This document shows, in pieces, positions 32,416-40,840 of a stretch of DNA of 64,000 nucleotides. A model generated the notes under the pieces. It had not been told where the DNA came from and ran no database searches. It saw only the letters and a program-made list of their open reading frames with translations. Position numbers and translations under genes: made by a program. Source of the DNA: Mycolicibacterium sp. (GTDB lineage Bacteria > Actinomycetota > Actinomycetes > Mycobacteriales > Mycobacteriaceae); contig NZ_JAEMTA010000003.1 of the NCBI RefSeq assembly GCF_016462545.1, forward strand, positions 131,553 through 195,552, read 5' to 3'. Positions within the stretch are counted from its first letter, which is position 1; the number at the start of each line of letters is the position of its first letter.

Positions 32416-33572
32416 GCGTCGCACCGAGTGAAGCTGAGCTTCGGGAACTGATTCCCGCCGTCCTCGGCGTCCTCGTCCGCCGCGGAGCCGACTTCGCGAC
32501 GGCAGAGGACGCCGTCCAGGAAGCCCTGCTCACGGCGATCCGCACCTGGCCCGACCAGCCGCCGGATGACCCGAAGGCGTGGCTCGTCACGGTGACGTGG
32601 CGCAAGTTCCTCGACCTCGTCCGCTCCGATGTCGCCCGGCGCCGACGGGAGGAACGCCTCCTCGCAGAACCCGCGCCAGGTCCGACACCGAGTGCCGACG
32701 ACACGCTGCAGCTGTATTTTCTGTGCGCCCATCCCGCGCTGACCCCGGCGTCGGCGGTCGGACTGACGCTGCGGGCGGTGGGTGGGCTCACCACGCGTCA
32801 GATCGCCGCCGCCTACCTGGTTCCCGAGACGACGATGGCGCAGCGGATCAGCCGGGCCAAGCGGACGGTCTCCGACGTCGGCTTCGACCGGCCTGGCGAC
32901 GTGCGCACCGTTCTCACCACCTTGTATCTGGTGTTCAACGAGGGCTACACCGGCGACGTCGACCTGGCCGCGGAGGCCATTCGACTCACCCGACAACTCC
33001 TTGACCTCGTCGACGACCCCGAGGTCAGCGGACTGCTCGCGCTGATGCTGCTGCACCATGCCCGACGCGCCGCCCGCACCCGTCCCGACGGCAGCTTGGT
33101 GCCGCTCGCGGAGCAGGACCGTGAGCAGTGGAACCGAGACATGACCGTCGAGGGAGTCGACCTGCTGCAGGCGGCGCTCGCCCGTGACGCACTCGGGCCG
33201 TACCAGGCTCAGGCCGCGATCGCCGCCCTGCACGCCGACGCTCGCTCGGTCGAGGAGACCGACTGGGTGCAGATCACGGAGTGGTACGACGAACTGGTCG
33301 CGCTCACCGACAGCGCGGTGGTGCGGCTCAACCGCGCCGTCGCGATCGGTCAGGCGGATGGTGCACGTGCCGGGTTGGCCGCACTCGACGACGTCGACCC
33401 CAGCGTGCCGCGCTACCTCGCGGCGGCGGCGTTCTTGCACGAGTGCGACGGAGACCTCGCCACGGCGGCTCGGAAGTACGTCGACGCCGCCGCCTGCGCG
33501 CCCAACCTGGCCGAACGCGATCATCTGACCCGCCAGGCCGCCCGACTACACCAGGTCCTGCGCCAGCCGTAG
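32412..33572 (+). CDS. ECF sigma factor with C-terminal TPR-like extension (ECF42-type)
   Basis: The 386-residue protein has sigma region 2 at about 10-75 (FATAEDAVQEALLTA, WLVTVTWRKFLDLVRSD), region 4 at about 110-165 (LTLRAVGGLTTRQIAAAYLVPETTMAQRISRAK) and a long helical extension at 180-386 (VLTTLYLVFNEGY, VRLNRAVAIG, RYLAAAAFLHECDG) of TPR-like repeats. The extension and the DGPF partner define the group generally called ECF42. No anti-sigma factor is adjacent, which fits this group, where the extension is thought to control activity. Targets are typically the DGPF gene itself. It is translationally coupled to the YciI gene by GTGA. Confidence 0.88.
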   Translation: MSVAPSEAELRELIPAVLGVLVRRGADFATAEDAVQEALLTAIRTWPDQPPDDPKAWLVTVTWRKFLDLVRSDVARRRREERLLAEPAPGPTPSADDTLQLYFLCAHPALTPASAVGLTLRAVGGLTTRQIAAAYLVPETTMAQRISRAKRTVSDVGFDRPGDVRTVLTTLYLVFNEGYTGDVDLAAEAIRLTRQLLDLVDDPEVSGLLALMLLHHARRAARTRPDGSLVPLAEQDREQWNRDMTVEGVDLLQAALARDALGPYQAQAAIAALHADARSVEETDWVQITEWYDELVALTDSAVVRLNRAVAIGQADGARAGLAALDDVDPSVPRYLAAAAFLHECDGDLATAARKYVDAAACAPNLAERDHLTRQAARLHQVLRQP

Positions 33573-33579
33573 CGACGGT

Positions 33580-34296
33580 CTACCTCCAGGCGAAGACCGG
33601 TTGCTCCAACTGGTCGACGGGATCGTGGCGTCCCTCCAGGCACCACCACCGCAGTTGCAGCAGCACCGCCCCCGTCGGTGCGTGGATCAGGTCGTTGCCC
33701 AACGGCATCTGCACCACCGGTCGCGGGCTTTCCGGGATGGAGATGAACCGCGGCGAATCGTCGCGCTGCAGTTGGTGCAATCCCACCCGGTAGGCGGCCA
33801 CGACCTCGTCGGGCGCGGGTCGGATGTCGAGTCGGCCGCCGCCCCACATCACGACCGGCGTGATGACATAGCCCGACCGCGTCGGGTAGTCGTCGAGAAG
33901 GCCCAGTACGGACGCCTCGGGTAGCTCGATGCCGACTTCTTCGTCCAACTCTCGAAGAGCGGCCTGGATCGCGGTCTCGCCCTCGTCGATGCGGCCTCCG
34001 GGCAAGGCCCACTGCGCGGCATGGGCTCGCAGTCGAGATGCCCTGCGGCACAACAGGAAGGCAGCACCACCCGAGACTCCCACCATGCGTCCGTCGAGCC
34101 CGGGCTCCATCGGCCGCCCATCGATCCAATCATCGACGGGAGCCGGATCCACCCGATCCTCGCCGACCTCGGAGTCGACGAGCACGACCGCGACGGCGGC
34201 GTGCCGCTTGGACGGATCGGTGACCTCTCGCCGCTGGTGCTCGGCCAGTCGGTCACGGATCGAGGCGCGAAGCGCCTCGTCGTAGGTGATGGTCAC
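33580..34296 (-). CDS. Nudix hydrolase
   Basis: The 238-residue protein has an intact Nudix box, GRIDEGETAIQAALRELDEEVGI (G-x5-E-x7-REU-x2-EE-x-GU form); the first Gly and the REL-DEEVG acidic cluster that binds magnesium are visible. The order of elements and the length suggest the CoA/ADP-ribose pyrophosphatase-like group, but the extra NuCoA motif is not obvious. It would cleave a nucleoside diphosphate linked to another moiety, in a housekeeping or repair role. The GTG start follows a TAAGGT -10 box by 6 nt, so it is leaderless. It converges on the ECF gene with a gap of only 7 bp. Confidence 0.85.
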   Translation of the reverse strand: MTITYDEALRASIRDRLAEHQRREVTDPSKRHAAVAVVLVDSEVGEDRVDPAPVDDWIDGRPMEPGLDGRMVGVSGGAAFLLCRRASRLRAHAAQWALPGGRIDEGETAIQAALRELDEEVGIELPEASVLGLLDDYPTRSGYVITPVVMWGGGRLDIRPAPDEVVAAYRVGLHQLQRDDSPRFISIPESPRPVVQMPLGNDLIHAPTGAVLLQLRWWCLEGRHDPVDQLEQPVFAWR

Positions 34297-34302
34297 CGCT
34301 GC

Positions 34303-34308
34303 ACCTTA
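34303..34308 (-). promoter_or_regulatory. Probable -10 box (TAAGGT) of a leaderless transcript
   Basis: On the minus strand TAAGGT is 6 nt before the Nudix GTG start and no Shine-Dalgarno sequence intervenes. It also lies just before the 3' end of the neighbouring LLM gene. Confidence 0.4.
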
Positions 34309-35136
34309 ACCGCGGTACTGCTGCACCTTCGCTGCGTAGGCATCGAGCAGCCGAAGCGACTCGTCGCGCGGTTTGGTGGGCAGGAGCAACGCCAGCTGGC
34401 CGAAGCCAAGATCCTCGGCGGCGCGCCAGTACTCCGGATCCTGGGGCGTGCCGAACATCGCCAGCGGAACGTCGTGGCCGGCGCCGTCGCGCATCTGACC
34501 GATTCGCTTGGCCAGATGCTCGATGGGCATCGGATTGGAGATCCAGCCCGCCTCGTGACGGATCACGCGCTTGACCGTGGCCTCGGAGTCACCGCCGATG
34601 TAGATCGGCGGGTGCGGAGTACGCACCGGCTTGGGGCGGCTGTAGGACGGGTCGAAGTCGACGAACGTGCCGTGGTATTCGGCGGGTTCGGTGGTCCACA
34701 GCGCCTTGATCGCCTCGATGCGCTCGTCGAGCAGCGCGCCCCTGGTCTTGGGATCGGTGCCGTGGTCGCGCAACTCCTCGATGTTCCACCCGGCACCGAC
34801 GCCGAACACGAAGCGACCGCCGGAGATCAGGTCGATGCTGGCCGCCTCCTTCGCGGTGATGATCGGGTCACGCTGGATGAGCAGCGCGATGCCGGTGAAC
34901 AGTTCGATCTCGGAGGTGACTGCGGCGGCCGCCGCGAGGGTGACGAACGGGTCGAGGGTCCGGTAGTAGATCGACGGCAGCTCGCCACCCAAGGGGTAGG
35001 CCGACTCCCGGCTGGCGGGAATGTGCGTGTGCTCGGCGATGACGAGCGACGCGAACCCCCGCTCCTCGATGGCACGGGCCAGCGATACCGGGTCGATGCC
35101 GTCGTCGGTGACGAACGTGGATATCCCGAACTTCAT
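34306..35136 (-). CDS. LLM-class (F420-dependent type) oxidoreductase
   Basis: The 276-residue TIM-barrel protein of the luciferase-like monooxygenase superfamily begins KFGISTF. It carries the signature stretches SLVIAEHTHIP, ELFTGIALLIQRDPI, SGGRFVFGVGAGWN and PIYIGGDSEATVKR, all typical of the mycobacterial F420-using subgroup rather than FMN luciferases. Likely chemistry is hydride transfer to or from a small organic substrate with coenzyme F420; the substrate is unknown. The ATG at 35136 is preceded by GAGG at a suitable distance, excluding the upstream in-frame ATG at 35160. Confidence 0.88.
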   Translation of the reverse strand: MKFGISTFVTDDGIDPVSLARAIEERGFASLVIAEHTHIPASRESAYPLGGELPSIYYRTLDPFVTLAAAAAVTSEIELFTGIALLIQRDPIITAKEAASIDLISGGRFVFGVGAGWNIEELRDHGTDPKTRGALLDERIEAIKALWTTEPAEYHGTFVDFDPSYSRPKPVRTPHPPIYIGGDSEATVKRVIRHEAGWISNPMPIEHLAKRIGQMRDGAGHDVPLAMFGTPQDPEYWRAAEDLGFGQLALLLPTKPRDESLRLLDAYAAKVQQYRG

Positions 35137-35475
35137 GTGAACCTCATCTGTCGACGTCACGGACTGGAACGCAGCTCAAGTCAGGCTATTCCCGCGGGCG
35201 GGCGCCCCGGTGTCGTATCCCGTTGAACCGCAAGCACTCTTCATCGTCGGCGAGGCCTGCGGGGGTTGCTCGGGAACGGCCGTCGCCGCCTCTTCGATGC
35301 CGCCCCGGAATGAATCGGGCCCCACAACGTTAGATAGGGTCACTATAGGTTGAGCCGGAATCGATGGTGCTTCGGGCGCGAACACCTTGTCGCGACAAGA
35401 CCGTCAACGCGGGATCCCCACCCGCTCCATCGATGTTGGAGGCTCACGTGCCCGCCCCGATTCCGTCCATCGATC
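35137..35475 (+). other. Divergent intergenic region (339 bp) with a candidate leader peptide
   Basis: No full gene is recognised. Near 35330-35349 an AT-richer patch, TTAGATAGGGTCACTATAGG, could hold a promoter for the MFS-USP gene. At 35448-35489 a GTG with a GGAGG sequence just upstream opens a 13-codon frame (MPAPIPSIDHGRH) that ends 14 bp inside the MFS-USP coding region. Because the MFS-USP ATG itself lacks a ribosome-binding site, this short frame may couple its translation. Confidence 0.35.
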
Positions 35476-37449
35476 ATGGGCGGCACTGATGCGTCAAGGT
35501 CCCTCGCCGGGCGTTACCCGGCCGTGGCCGCCATGGTCACGCTCGCACTGATTCCCTACCTCGCGCTGTCGGCGGCGCTCGATCCTCTGGTACCGATCAT
35601 CACCGAGCAGTTGCACATGAGCGCACAGACGATGAGCCTGAGCTCGGGCCTGGGCAACGCCGCGTACGCGGTGGGGACGGTGTTGGCGGTGCAGTTCGCC
35701 CAGCATCTGCCGCAGCGCCGGATGCTGCTGGCCTACGCGGTCGTCCTCGTCGTCGGGTCGGTGCTCGCCGCCTCGGCGCAGAACGCCGGCATGTTCATCG
35801 GCGGCCATGTCCTTCAAGGCTTGGCGACGAGCATGCTGCTGATCGCCGCTGCGCCGCCGCTGACGATCGGCTTTCCGAAGGACAAGCTCCGCAACACGGC
35901 CGTGATCATGAACATGTGCGTCTTCGGGGCGGTGGCGCTCGGTCCGTTCATCGGCGGCGCACAGGCCGAGTCGCACGCGTGGCGCCCGCTGTTCTGGGGC
36001 ATCGCCGCGATCGCACTGCTGGCCCTCGTGATGGCGGCGCTGACGTTCGAGGACGCCCCACCCGCCGATCTGGACGCACCGCGCGACCTTCGGGCCATCG
36101 GACTCGCGGCGGTCGGCTGTGGCGCCGCGTTCATCGGCGCGTCGCAACTGACCACCCACGGCTTCGGGGATGCCGCGGTGACCGTGCCGATGTTCGGCGG
36201 ACTGGCGTTGATCGTGGTGCTGGTCGTCTACCAGTTCCGGGCGCGCCGGCCCCTCCTGACGGTTCGCCCCATGCTCACCAGCGCGATCCCCGTCGCGGGT
36301 GTCGGTGTCGCGTTGTTCGCGGCGGCCGCGTCCGTGGCGGCGACCGCCCTCACGGCGAACGTCCTCCTGCAGACGTACAGCCCCTTCCACGTCGGGCTGC
36401 TGTATCTGCCCGAACTCGGCGGCGCCATCGTGATGGCGGTCGTCTTCGGAATCGTCATCACCCGGCGGGCGATGCACTACCTACCGCTGGTCGGCATGGT
36501 GCTACTGGCGGCAGGAATCGTGGTGTTCCGATTCGCCCTACCCGCGAACCAGCCGCTCGTCCTGCTCGCCTCGGCGCTGACGGGACTCGCGCTGGGGGCC
36601 ACCGTCGCTCCGGCGCTCTTCGTCGCAGGGTTCTCGCTGCAGTCGAACAGCCTCCAACGCGTCTTCGCCATCATCGAACTCTTTCGAGCGGTGGCCGCGT
36701 TCATGGTGGCGCCGATCCTGGCGCACTTCGCGATCACGGTGTCGACCGACCTGACCGCCGGCACCGTCGATGCGCTCTGGATCGGGTTCGGCCTCGCGGT
36801 CGGCGGCGCACTCTTCGGGGTGGCCATCTACGCGTTGAGCGGGGCTCGACCGCAACGTCCCGACCTCGACGAGTTTCTCGACGGCGACGACCCGGCCTGG
36901 TACTCACCACCGCTGCTGGCCCGGGTCCGGGGACTGTCGCCGGCTCCGGTTGGGGCGCTCCGCGTCACCGGCGAGGCGACGCCGAACCCCGACCAACCTG
37001 CGGCGCCGGTGCTCATCGCCTACGACGGATCGGAGCTCGCCGCATATGCGATCAGTCGGGCGGGTCTGCAACTCGAATCCGGACGCGACGCGCTGGTGGT
37101 GTGTGTCTGGCAGCCGGTCGACGTCGGATTCACGCCCACCGACGCGACGCACTTCGACGCCGATCGAGCGACCGACGTACGGCGGGCGGCCGAACGGACC
37201 GCAGCCCACGGCGCGTCGTTGGCCCGTGAGGCGGGCTTCTCGGCGAGGAGCATCGCCGTCGAGGCCGTGCCGACGTGGAGGGGCATCGTCGCGGCCGCCG
37301 ACGAGCACGACGCCAGCCTGATCGTGCTCGGCCCGCACCGCCGCGACGGATTGCTGGGACACCTGCAGGGCAGCGTTGCGGCCGCCGTCGTCGCGCACTC
37401 CACGACACCGGTCCTCATCGTCCCGCAGTGCGAGGACGTCAATCTCTGA
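35476..37449 (+). CDS. MFS transporter fused to a C-terminal universal stress protein domain
   Basis: The protein has about 657 residues. Residues 15-455 are an MFS permease of the drug/multi-helix type (first helix VTLALIPYLALSAALDPLVP, about 14 predicted segments). After a hydrophilic linker (about 460-510, DLDEFLDGDDPAWY) comes a universal stress protein domain (about 515-655). It begins VLIAYDGSELAAYAI and ends with the ATP-loop motif LGPHRRDGLLGHLQGSV and TTPVLIVP, matching the G-x2-G-x9-G(S) pattern approximately. USP domains bind ATP or cAMP, so the domain probably regulates transport from the cytosolic face. The ATG at 35476 has no clear ribosome-binding site; in-frame upstream starts are possible. 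The substrate is unknown. Confidence 0.8.
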   Translation: MGGTDASRSLAGRYPAVAAMVTLALIPYLALSAALDPLVPIITEQLHMSAQTMSLSSGLGNAAYAVGTVLAVQFAQHLPQRRMLLAYAVVLVVGSVLAASAQNAGMFIGGHVLQGLATSMLLIAAAPPLTIGFPKDKLRNTAVIMNMCVFGAVALGPFIGGAQAESHAWRPLFWGIAAIALLALVMAALTFEDAPPADLDAPRDLRAIGLAAVGCGAAFIGASQLTTHGFGDAAVTVPMFGGLALIVVLVVYQFRARRPLLTVRPMLTSAIPVAGVGVALFAAAASVAATALTANVLLQTYSPFHVGLLYLPELGGAIVMAVVFGIVITRRAMHYLPLVGMVLLAAGIVVFRFALPANQPLVLLASALTGLALGATVAPALFVAGFSLQSNSLQRVFAIIELFRAVAAFMVAPILAHFAITVSTDLTAGTVDALWIGFGLAVGGALFGVAIYALSGARPQRPDLDEFLDGDDPAWYSPPLLARVRGLSPAPVGALRVTGEATPNPDQPAAPVLIAYDGSELAAYAISRAGLQLESGRDALVVCVWQPVDVGFTPTDATHFDADRATDVRRAAERTAAHGASLAREAGFSARSIAVEAVPTWRGIVAAADEHDASLIVLGPHRRDGLLGHLQGSVAAAVVAHSTTPVLIVPQCEDVNL

Positions 37450-37458
37450 CGATGATCC

Positions 37459-38646
37459 TCACTTCGCGCGGGTCAGCGGGGCCAGACGCCGGATCGTGTC
37501 GATCTCCCCGTCCTGATACGCCTTGCCGTCGAGCCGCAACAGATCGCTGAACCACACTCGTGGCTGCTCGGGTTGGGGCCGGTCCCACGAATCCCATGGC
37601 AGATAGGTCTGAGTCTTGCCGGCGACCAGACCCCAGTTGTACGCGCCGACGTCGTAGCGCCGGGCGATCGGCAGGATTCCCTCGACGCTGCTCCCCAGTG
37701 AGCGAGCCAGGTACTCCGTGCACAGGATGGGACGCCGCAGGGGCGCGAGTTCACCGATCCTGTCTTCGAAGTCGGCCGGTTTGGCATAGGAGTGAAAGCT
37801 GACGACGTCGGAGTTGTCGAGTTGGATGCCGGCGATCGCGCTGCGCTGGCGCGGGTCCGACCAGCTGCCCTGCCAGACAGCGCTGGTCAGCGGTTGGACG
37901 GGATCGACGGCGCGGGCCCACTGGAACACCTGCGGCAGCAGCGCCGCCACCAGATCCATCTTGTCCCTGCGCTCTACCGTGCGATAGACGCTGGCGGGGT
38001 TGTCGGGCTCGTTCCACAGATCCCATCCCAACACGCGGTCATCGCTGCGGAACTGGTTCAGCACGCCGGTGACGTACTCATTGAGGACGCCGACGTAGCG
38101 CGGGTCGCCGAGACGCTCGGCGCCGGGACTCTGCACCCATCCGGAGTTGTGCACGCCGGGCACCGGCGCATGCTGGGGACCGGCCTTGGGCCGCGGGTCC
38201 CAGCAGGAGTCGAAGAAGACGAACAGCGGCTTGATGGCGTGGCTGGCCGCGATGGCAACGAACTGCATCAACCGCCGCAAGAAGCCGTGCCGGTCCTGGG
38301 TCCACAGCAGGTCGTGCAGGAACACGCGAATGGTGTTGAACCCCATGCGTCGTGCCATGCCCAGTTCGGCGTGGATGCGCTGCGGACTGTAGGTGTCCGG
38401 TTGGAACATCTCGAGTTGGTTGATCGCGTTCGATGGAATGTAGTTCGCGCCCACGGGCCTACGCTGCGCGCGGTACCAGCTGTAGGCGCGGTCGGCCGAC
38501 CAGATACCGCGTCCGGCCGCAGCCGCCCGTGGCGTCGGGATGATCGACGCGCCCCCGGCCAGGACGAACGGAACCTTGAGGGCGGTTCGACGACGTATGT
38601 CGCGTGGTGGGCGTTCTCCAGAGCCGTGTGTGGGGTCGACAACCAA
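37459..38646 (-). CDS. Secreted glycoside hydrolase, GH5-like (clan A) cellulase/mannanase fold
   Basis: The protein has about 395 residues. The N-terminus has a twin-arginine-type signal (DIRRRTALKVPFVLAGG ... PRAAAA). The TIM barrel has the acid/base glutamate in LGWDLWNEPDN and a second Glu in RPILCTEYLARS after strand 7, the clan GH-A arrangement. NTIRVFLHDLLW and VSFHSYAK are also typical. Relatives hydrolyse beta-1,4-glucans, mannans or related chains. I propose a TTG start at 38646 because AAGGA lies 7 nt upstream and it gives a sensible signal peptide; the frame is open to 38766. The exact family and substrate are uncertain. Its 3' end nearly abuts the MFS-USP gene. Confidence 0.75.
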   Translation of the reverse strand: MVVDPTHGSGERPPRDIRRRTALKVPFVLAGGASIIPTPRAAAAGRGIWSADRAYSWYRAQRRPVGANYIPSNAINQLEMFQPDTYSPQRIHAELGMARRMGFNTIRVFLHDLLWTQDRHGFLRRLMQFVAIAASHAIKPLFVFFDSCWDPRPKAGPQHAPVPGVHNSGWVQSPGAERLGDPRYVGVLNEYVTGVLNQFRSDDRVLGWDLWNEPDNPASVYRTVERRDKMDLVAALLPQVFQWARAVDPVQPLTSAVWQGSWSDPRQRSAIAGIQLDNSDVVSFHSYAKPADFEDRIGELAPLRRPILCTEYLARSLGSSVEGILPIARRYDVGAYNWGLVAGKTQTYLPWDSWDRPQPEQPRVWFSDLLRLDGKAYQDGEIDTIRRLAPLTRAK

Positions 38647-38831
38647 GCTGAGGTCCTTCGAGGACGGAAGACGATGGCGCGCAAAGCGATACGCCGCGCG
38701 CCCGGTCACAAATCGTTCAGGGCGGATACCGTGATACCCGCCGTACGGCCCGACGCCACGGACCACGCTACGTGAACTTCACCCGCGCGGCAGATCCCCG
38801 GCTCCTCCCCGCTGGTGCGGGGTGGACGGGG

Positions 38832-40193
38832 TTAGCGCACGGCCCAGGCGCTGCCCTGCTCGCGGTCGAGCTCGGTGATCCCCTTGTTCTTCAATGCGAA
38901 GACGTACACCAGCAGGCTGACGCCGATGACCACCGTCACGTACAGGATGAACGAGCCGATCCGGTCGGAGGACTTGGCCGCCTGATAGAGCAGCGGTGCG
39001 GTGCCACCGAAGGCGGAGTTCGCGAGCGCGTACCCCAGCCCGACGCCGAGGGCCCGGGTCTCAGCCGGGAAGAGCTCGGCTTTGACGATGGCGTTCACCG
39101 AGGTGTAGCCGGTCAGGATGACGTACCCGACGGCGGTCAGCGCGAACGCAACGAGCGGTGAGGTGGCCTCCGGCAGGTAGGTCAGGAGCACGTATGTGTA
39201 GAGGACGCCGCCCACGCCGAAGAACACCAGCAGAACCTTGCGACCGACCCGGTCGCTGAGGAGGCCGCCGATCGGCTGCAACAGCATCAGGAAGATCAAC
39301 CCCGCGAGGTTGATCCACGTCGCGGTCAACGCCCGCTCGGAACCGAAGGTGGACTTGACGATTGCGGGCGCGTTGATCGTGTAGGTGTAGAACGCGACCG
39401 TTCCACCCGCGGTGATGAGGAAGACCAGCAGCAGTGGGCGCCAGTAGGTGGTGAACAACGCCTTCAGCGAGCCGGCGGCCCGGTCCCTTCCGGCGCGCAC
39501 CGCCTCGAGGTACGACTCACTGAGCGACTCGTCCATCGATCGGCGCAGCCAGAGGACCACCAGCGCGGCGACACCCCCGATGAAGAAGCCGACGCGCCAT
39601 CCCCACGCCGTGACTGCCTCCACGTCCAGGAAGCTGAGCAGGATGAGGAGCGTGAACTGCGCGAGGACGTGACCTCCGACGAGCGTGACGTACTGAAATG
39701 ACGACAGGAACCCACGGCGATGCGGAGTGGCCGCCTCGGACATGTACGTCGCCGACGTTCCGTACTCACCACCGGTGGCGAAGCCCTGCACCAGTCGGGC
39801 GAGGATCAGGATCACCGCCGCCCAGTAGCCGATGATCTCGCGGGTCGGCATGACGGCCACCACGAATGAACACGCCGACATCACCGTGATGCTGAGCATC
39901 AGCGCGGACTTTCGGCCACGGCGGTCGGCGTATCTGCCGAAGAACCAGGATCCCACCGGCCGCATGACGAAGGTCACCGCGAAGATGCCGTAGATGTAGA
40001 GCGTCGAGTTCTGATCGCTCTTGTCGAAGAACTGCGCCTCGAAGTACGTGGCGAAGACGGTGTAGACGTAGACGTCGTACCACTCGACGAGGTTTCCCGC
40101 AGAGCCCTTCATGGTGTTGAGCACCGCTCGACGGGTGCTCGTGGGGGCGAGCGTCTGACCGGTCTGGCTGGATGACGGCACCGCTTCAGTCAT
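38832..40193 (-). CDS. MHS-family MFS transporter (alpha-ketoglutarate/proline-betaine permease type)
   Basis: The 453-residue protein has 12 predicted helices and the metabolite:H+ symporter features: GNLVEWYDVYVYTVFA in helix 1, FGRYADRRGRKSAL as the loop 2-3 motif, GFATGGEYGTSATYMSEAA in helix 4 and GYTSVNAIVKAELFPAETRALG in the second half. Members import carboxylates such as 2-oxoglutarate, citrate or shikimate, or compatible solutes, with protons. The start is the ATG at 40193 with MTEAV; the frame extends upstream without a better start. It is divergent from the small gene at 40279. Confidence 0.88.
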   Translation of the reverse strand: MTEAVPSSSQTGQTLAPTSTRRAVLNTMKGSAGNLVEWYDVYVYTVFATYFEAQFFDKSDQNSTLYIYGIFAVTFVMRPVGSWFFGRYADRRGRKSALMLSITVMSACSFVVAVMPTREIIGYWAAVILILARLVQGFATGGEYGTSATYMSEAATPHRRGFLSSFQYVTLVGGHVLAQFTLLILLSFLDVEAVTAWGWRVGFFIGGVAALVVLWLRRSMDESLSESYLEAVRAGRDRAAGSLKALFTTYWRPLLLVFLITAGGTVAFYTYTINAPAIVKSTFGSERALTATWINLAGLIFLMLLQPIGGLLSDRVGRKVLLVFFGVGGVLYTYVLLTYLPEATSPLVAFALTAVGYVILTGYTSVNAIVKAELFPAETRALGVGLGYALANSAFGGTAPLLYQAAKSSDRIGSFILYVTVVIGVSLLVYVFALKNKGITELDREQGSAWAVR

Positions 40194-40265
40194 GCCGCGA
40201 CGATAACGGACCGCGTCTGCTCCTCGTGGTCGGTTGGAGCATGGCTCAACCGTTTTCGGCTCACA

Positions 40266-40271
40266 TAGACT
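40266..40271 (+). promoter_or_regulatory. Probable -10 box (TAGACT) of a leaderless transcript
   Basis: TAGACT is 7 nt before the GTG at 40279, with no ribosome-binding site. The arrangement is the same as at several other genes in the window. Confidence 0.45.
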
Positions 40272-40278
40272 CGTCGAC

Positions 40279-40596
40279 GTGAACGAACCGTCCCTCACCG
40301 ACGACGGTCACCACATCGTGATCAACGGTCGCAGGTGGCGCGCCACCGACCCCGCGATCCCGCAGGCGCGTCGGGACGAACTCACCCGCCTCCTGATGTC
40401 TTGGCGCCGAGAGGTGCGCCGCACCAAGGGCACCGCCGAGGAGTCGTCGGCGCGGGCGGGGGTTCAGGCGGCCAAGGTCGCGCTCGGGGAACGTGGCACG
40501 CCGCCATGGTGGGAGCAGACCGATGCGCAGCGACGGACGCGGTGGCAGACCGCCGTGGCGGCGCCGGAGAGTTCAGCGCCCGGAGACCGCACCTAA
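40279..40596 (+). CDS. Conserved small actinobacterial protein of unknown function
   Basis: The 105-residue soluble protein begins VNEPSLTDDGHHIVINGRRW and contains RWRATDPAIP, a helical basic middle and AKVALGERGTPPWWEQ near the C-terminus. I recall similar mycobacterial proteins, some carrying misleading labels such as biopolymer transporter Tol, but nothing in the sequence suggests a membrane or transport role. The N-terminal half looks like a short beta unit and the rest helical and charged. The GTG start is 7 nt after TAGACT. Its function is unknown. Confidence 0.72.
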   Translation: MNEPSLTDDGHHIVINGRRWRATDPAIPQARRDELTRLLMSWRREVRRTKGTAEESSARAGVQAAKVALGERGTPPWWEQTDAQRRTRWQTAVAAPESSAPGDRT

Positions 40597-40840
40597 CCGC
40601 GTCTGCGCTGCCGCCAGGTCGACCACCTGGACTCGACGCCTCCGGTCATGACCCCGACGAGGAAGGCGCTCAGATGTCCGAGTTCGGTGAACGTCGGGTT
40701 GATCGCATAGTTGGCGACCAGTAGGCCGGCACCGGCCGCTCGGCTTCGAAAGCCCCACGGCTGCACCAAGTGTCCGGTCATCCGTCCCCGCGATGCCCAG
40801 CATGAAGTAGCTCGTGCCGACGTCACGGCCGTTCACGTGG
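40593..40840 (-). pseudogene. Frameshifted C-terminal remnant of a rhomboid-like membrane protein
   Basis: Two minus-strand frames carry consecutive pieces of what looks like one protein. Around 40786-40821 one frame reads DVGTSYFMLGIAG. From about 40725 down, another frame reads LLVANYAINPTFTELGHLSAFLVGV, resembling the last helices (TELGHL) of mycobacterial rhomboid-like proteins. No start or N-terminal helices are present. The remnant begins about where the Suc_Fer gene ends. I infer a decayed gene; confidence is moderate because similarity was judged by eye. Confidence 0.45.

Noticed and set aside
35330..35350. CACTATAGG resembling a phage T7 promoter core
   Set aside because: Only the 3' half matches; no phage polymerase or prophage genes are present, so it is chance or part of a host promoter.
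35176..35385. 69-codon minus-strand frame between the LLM and MFS-USP genes
   Set aside because: No ribosome-binding site, no recognisable motif, and composition like random intergenic sequence.
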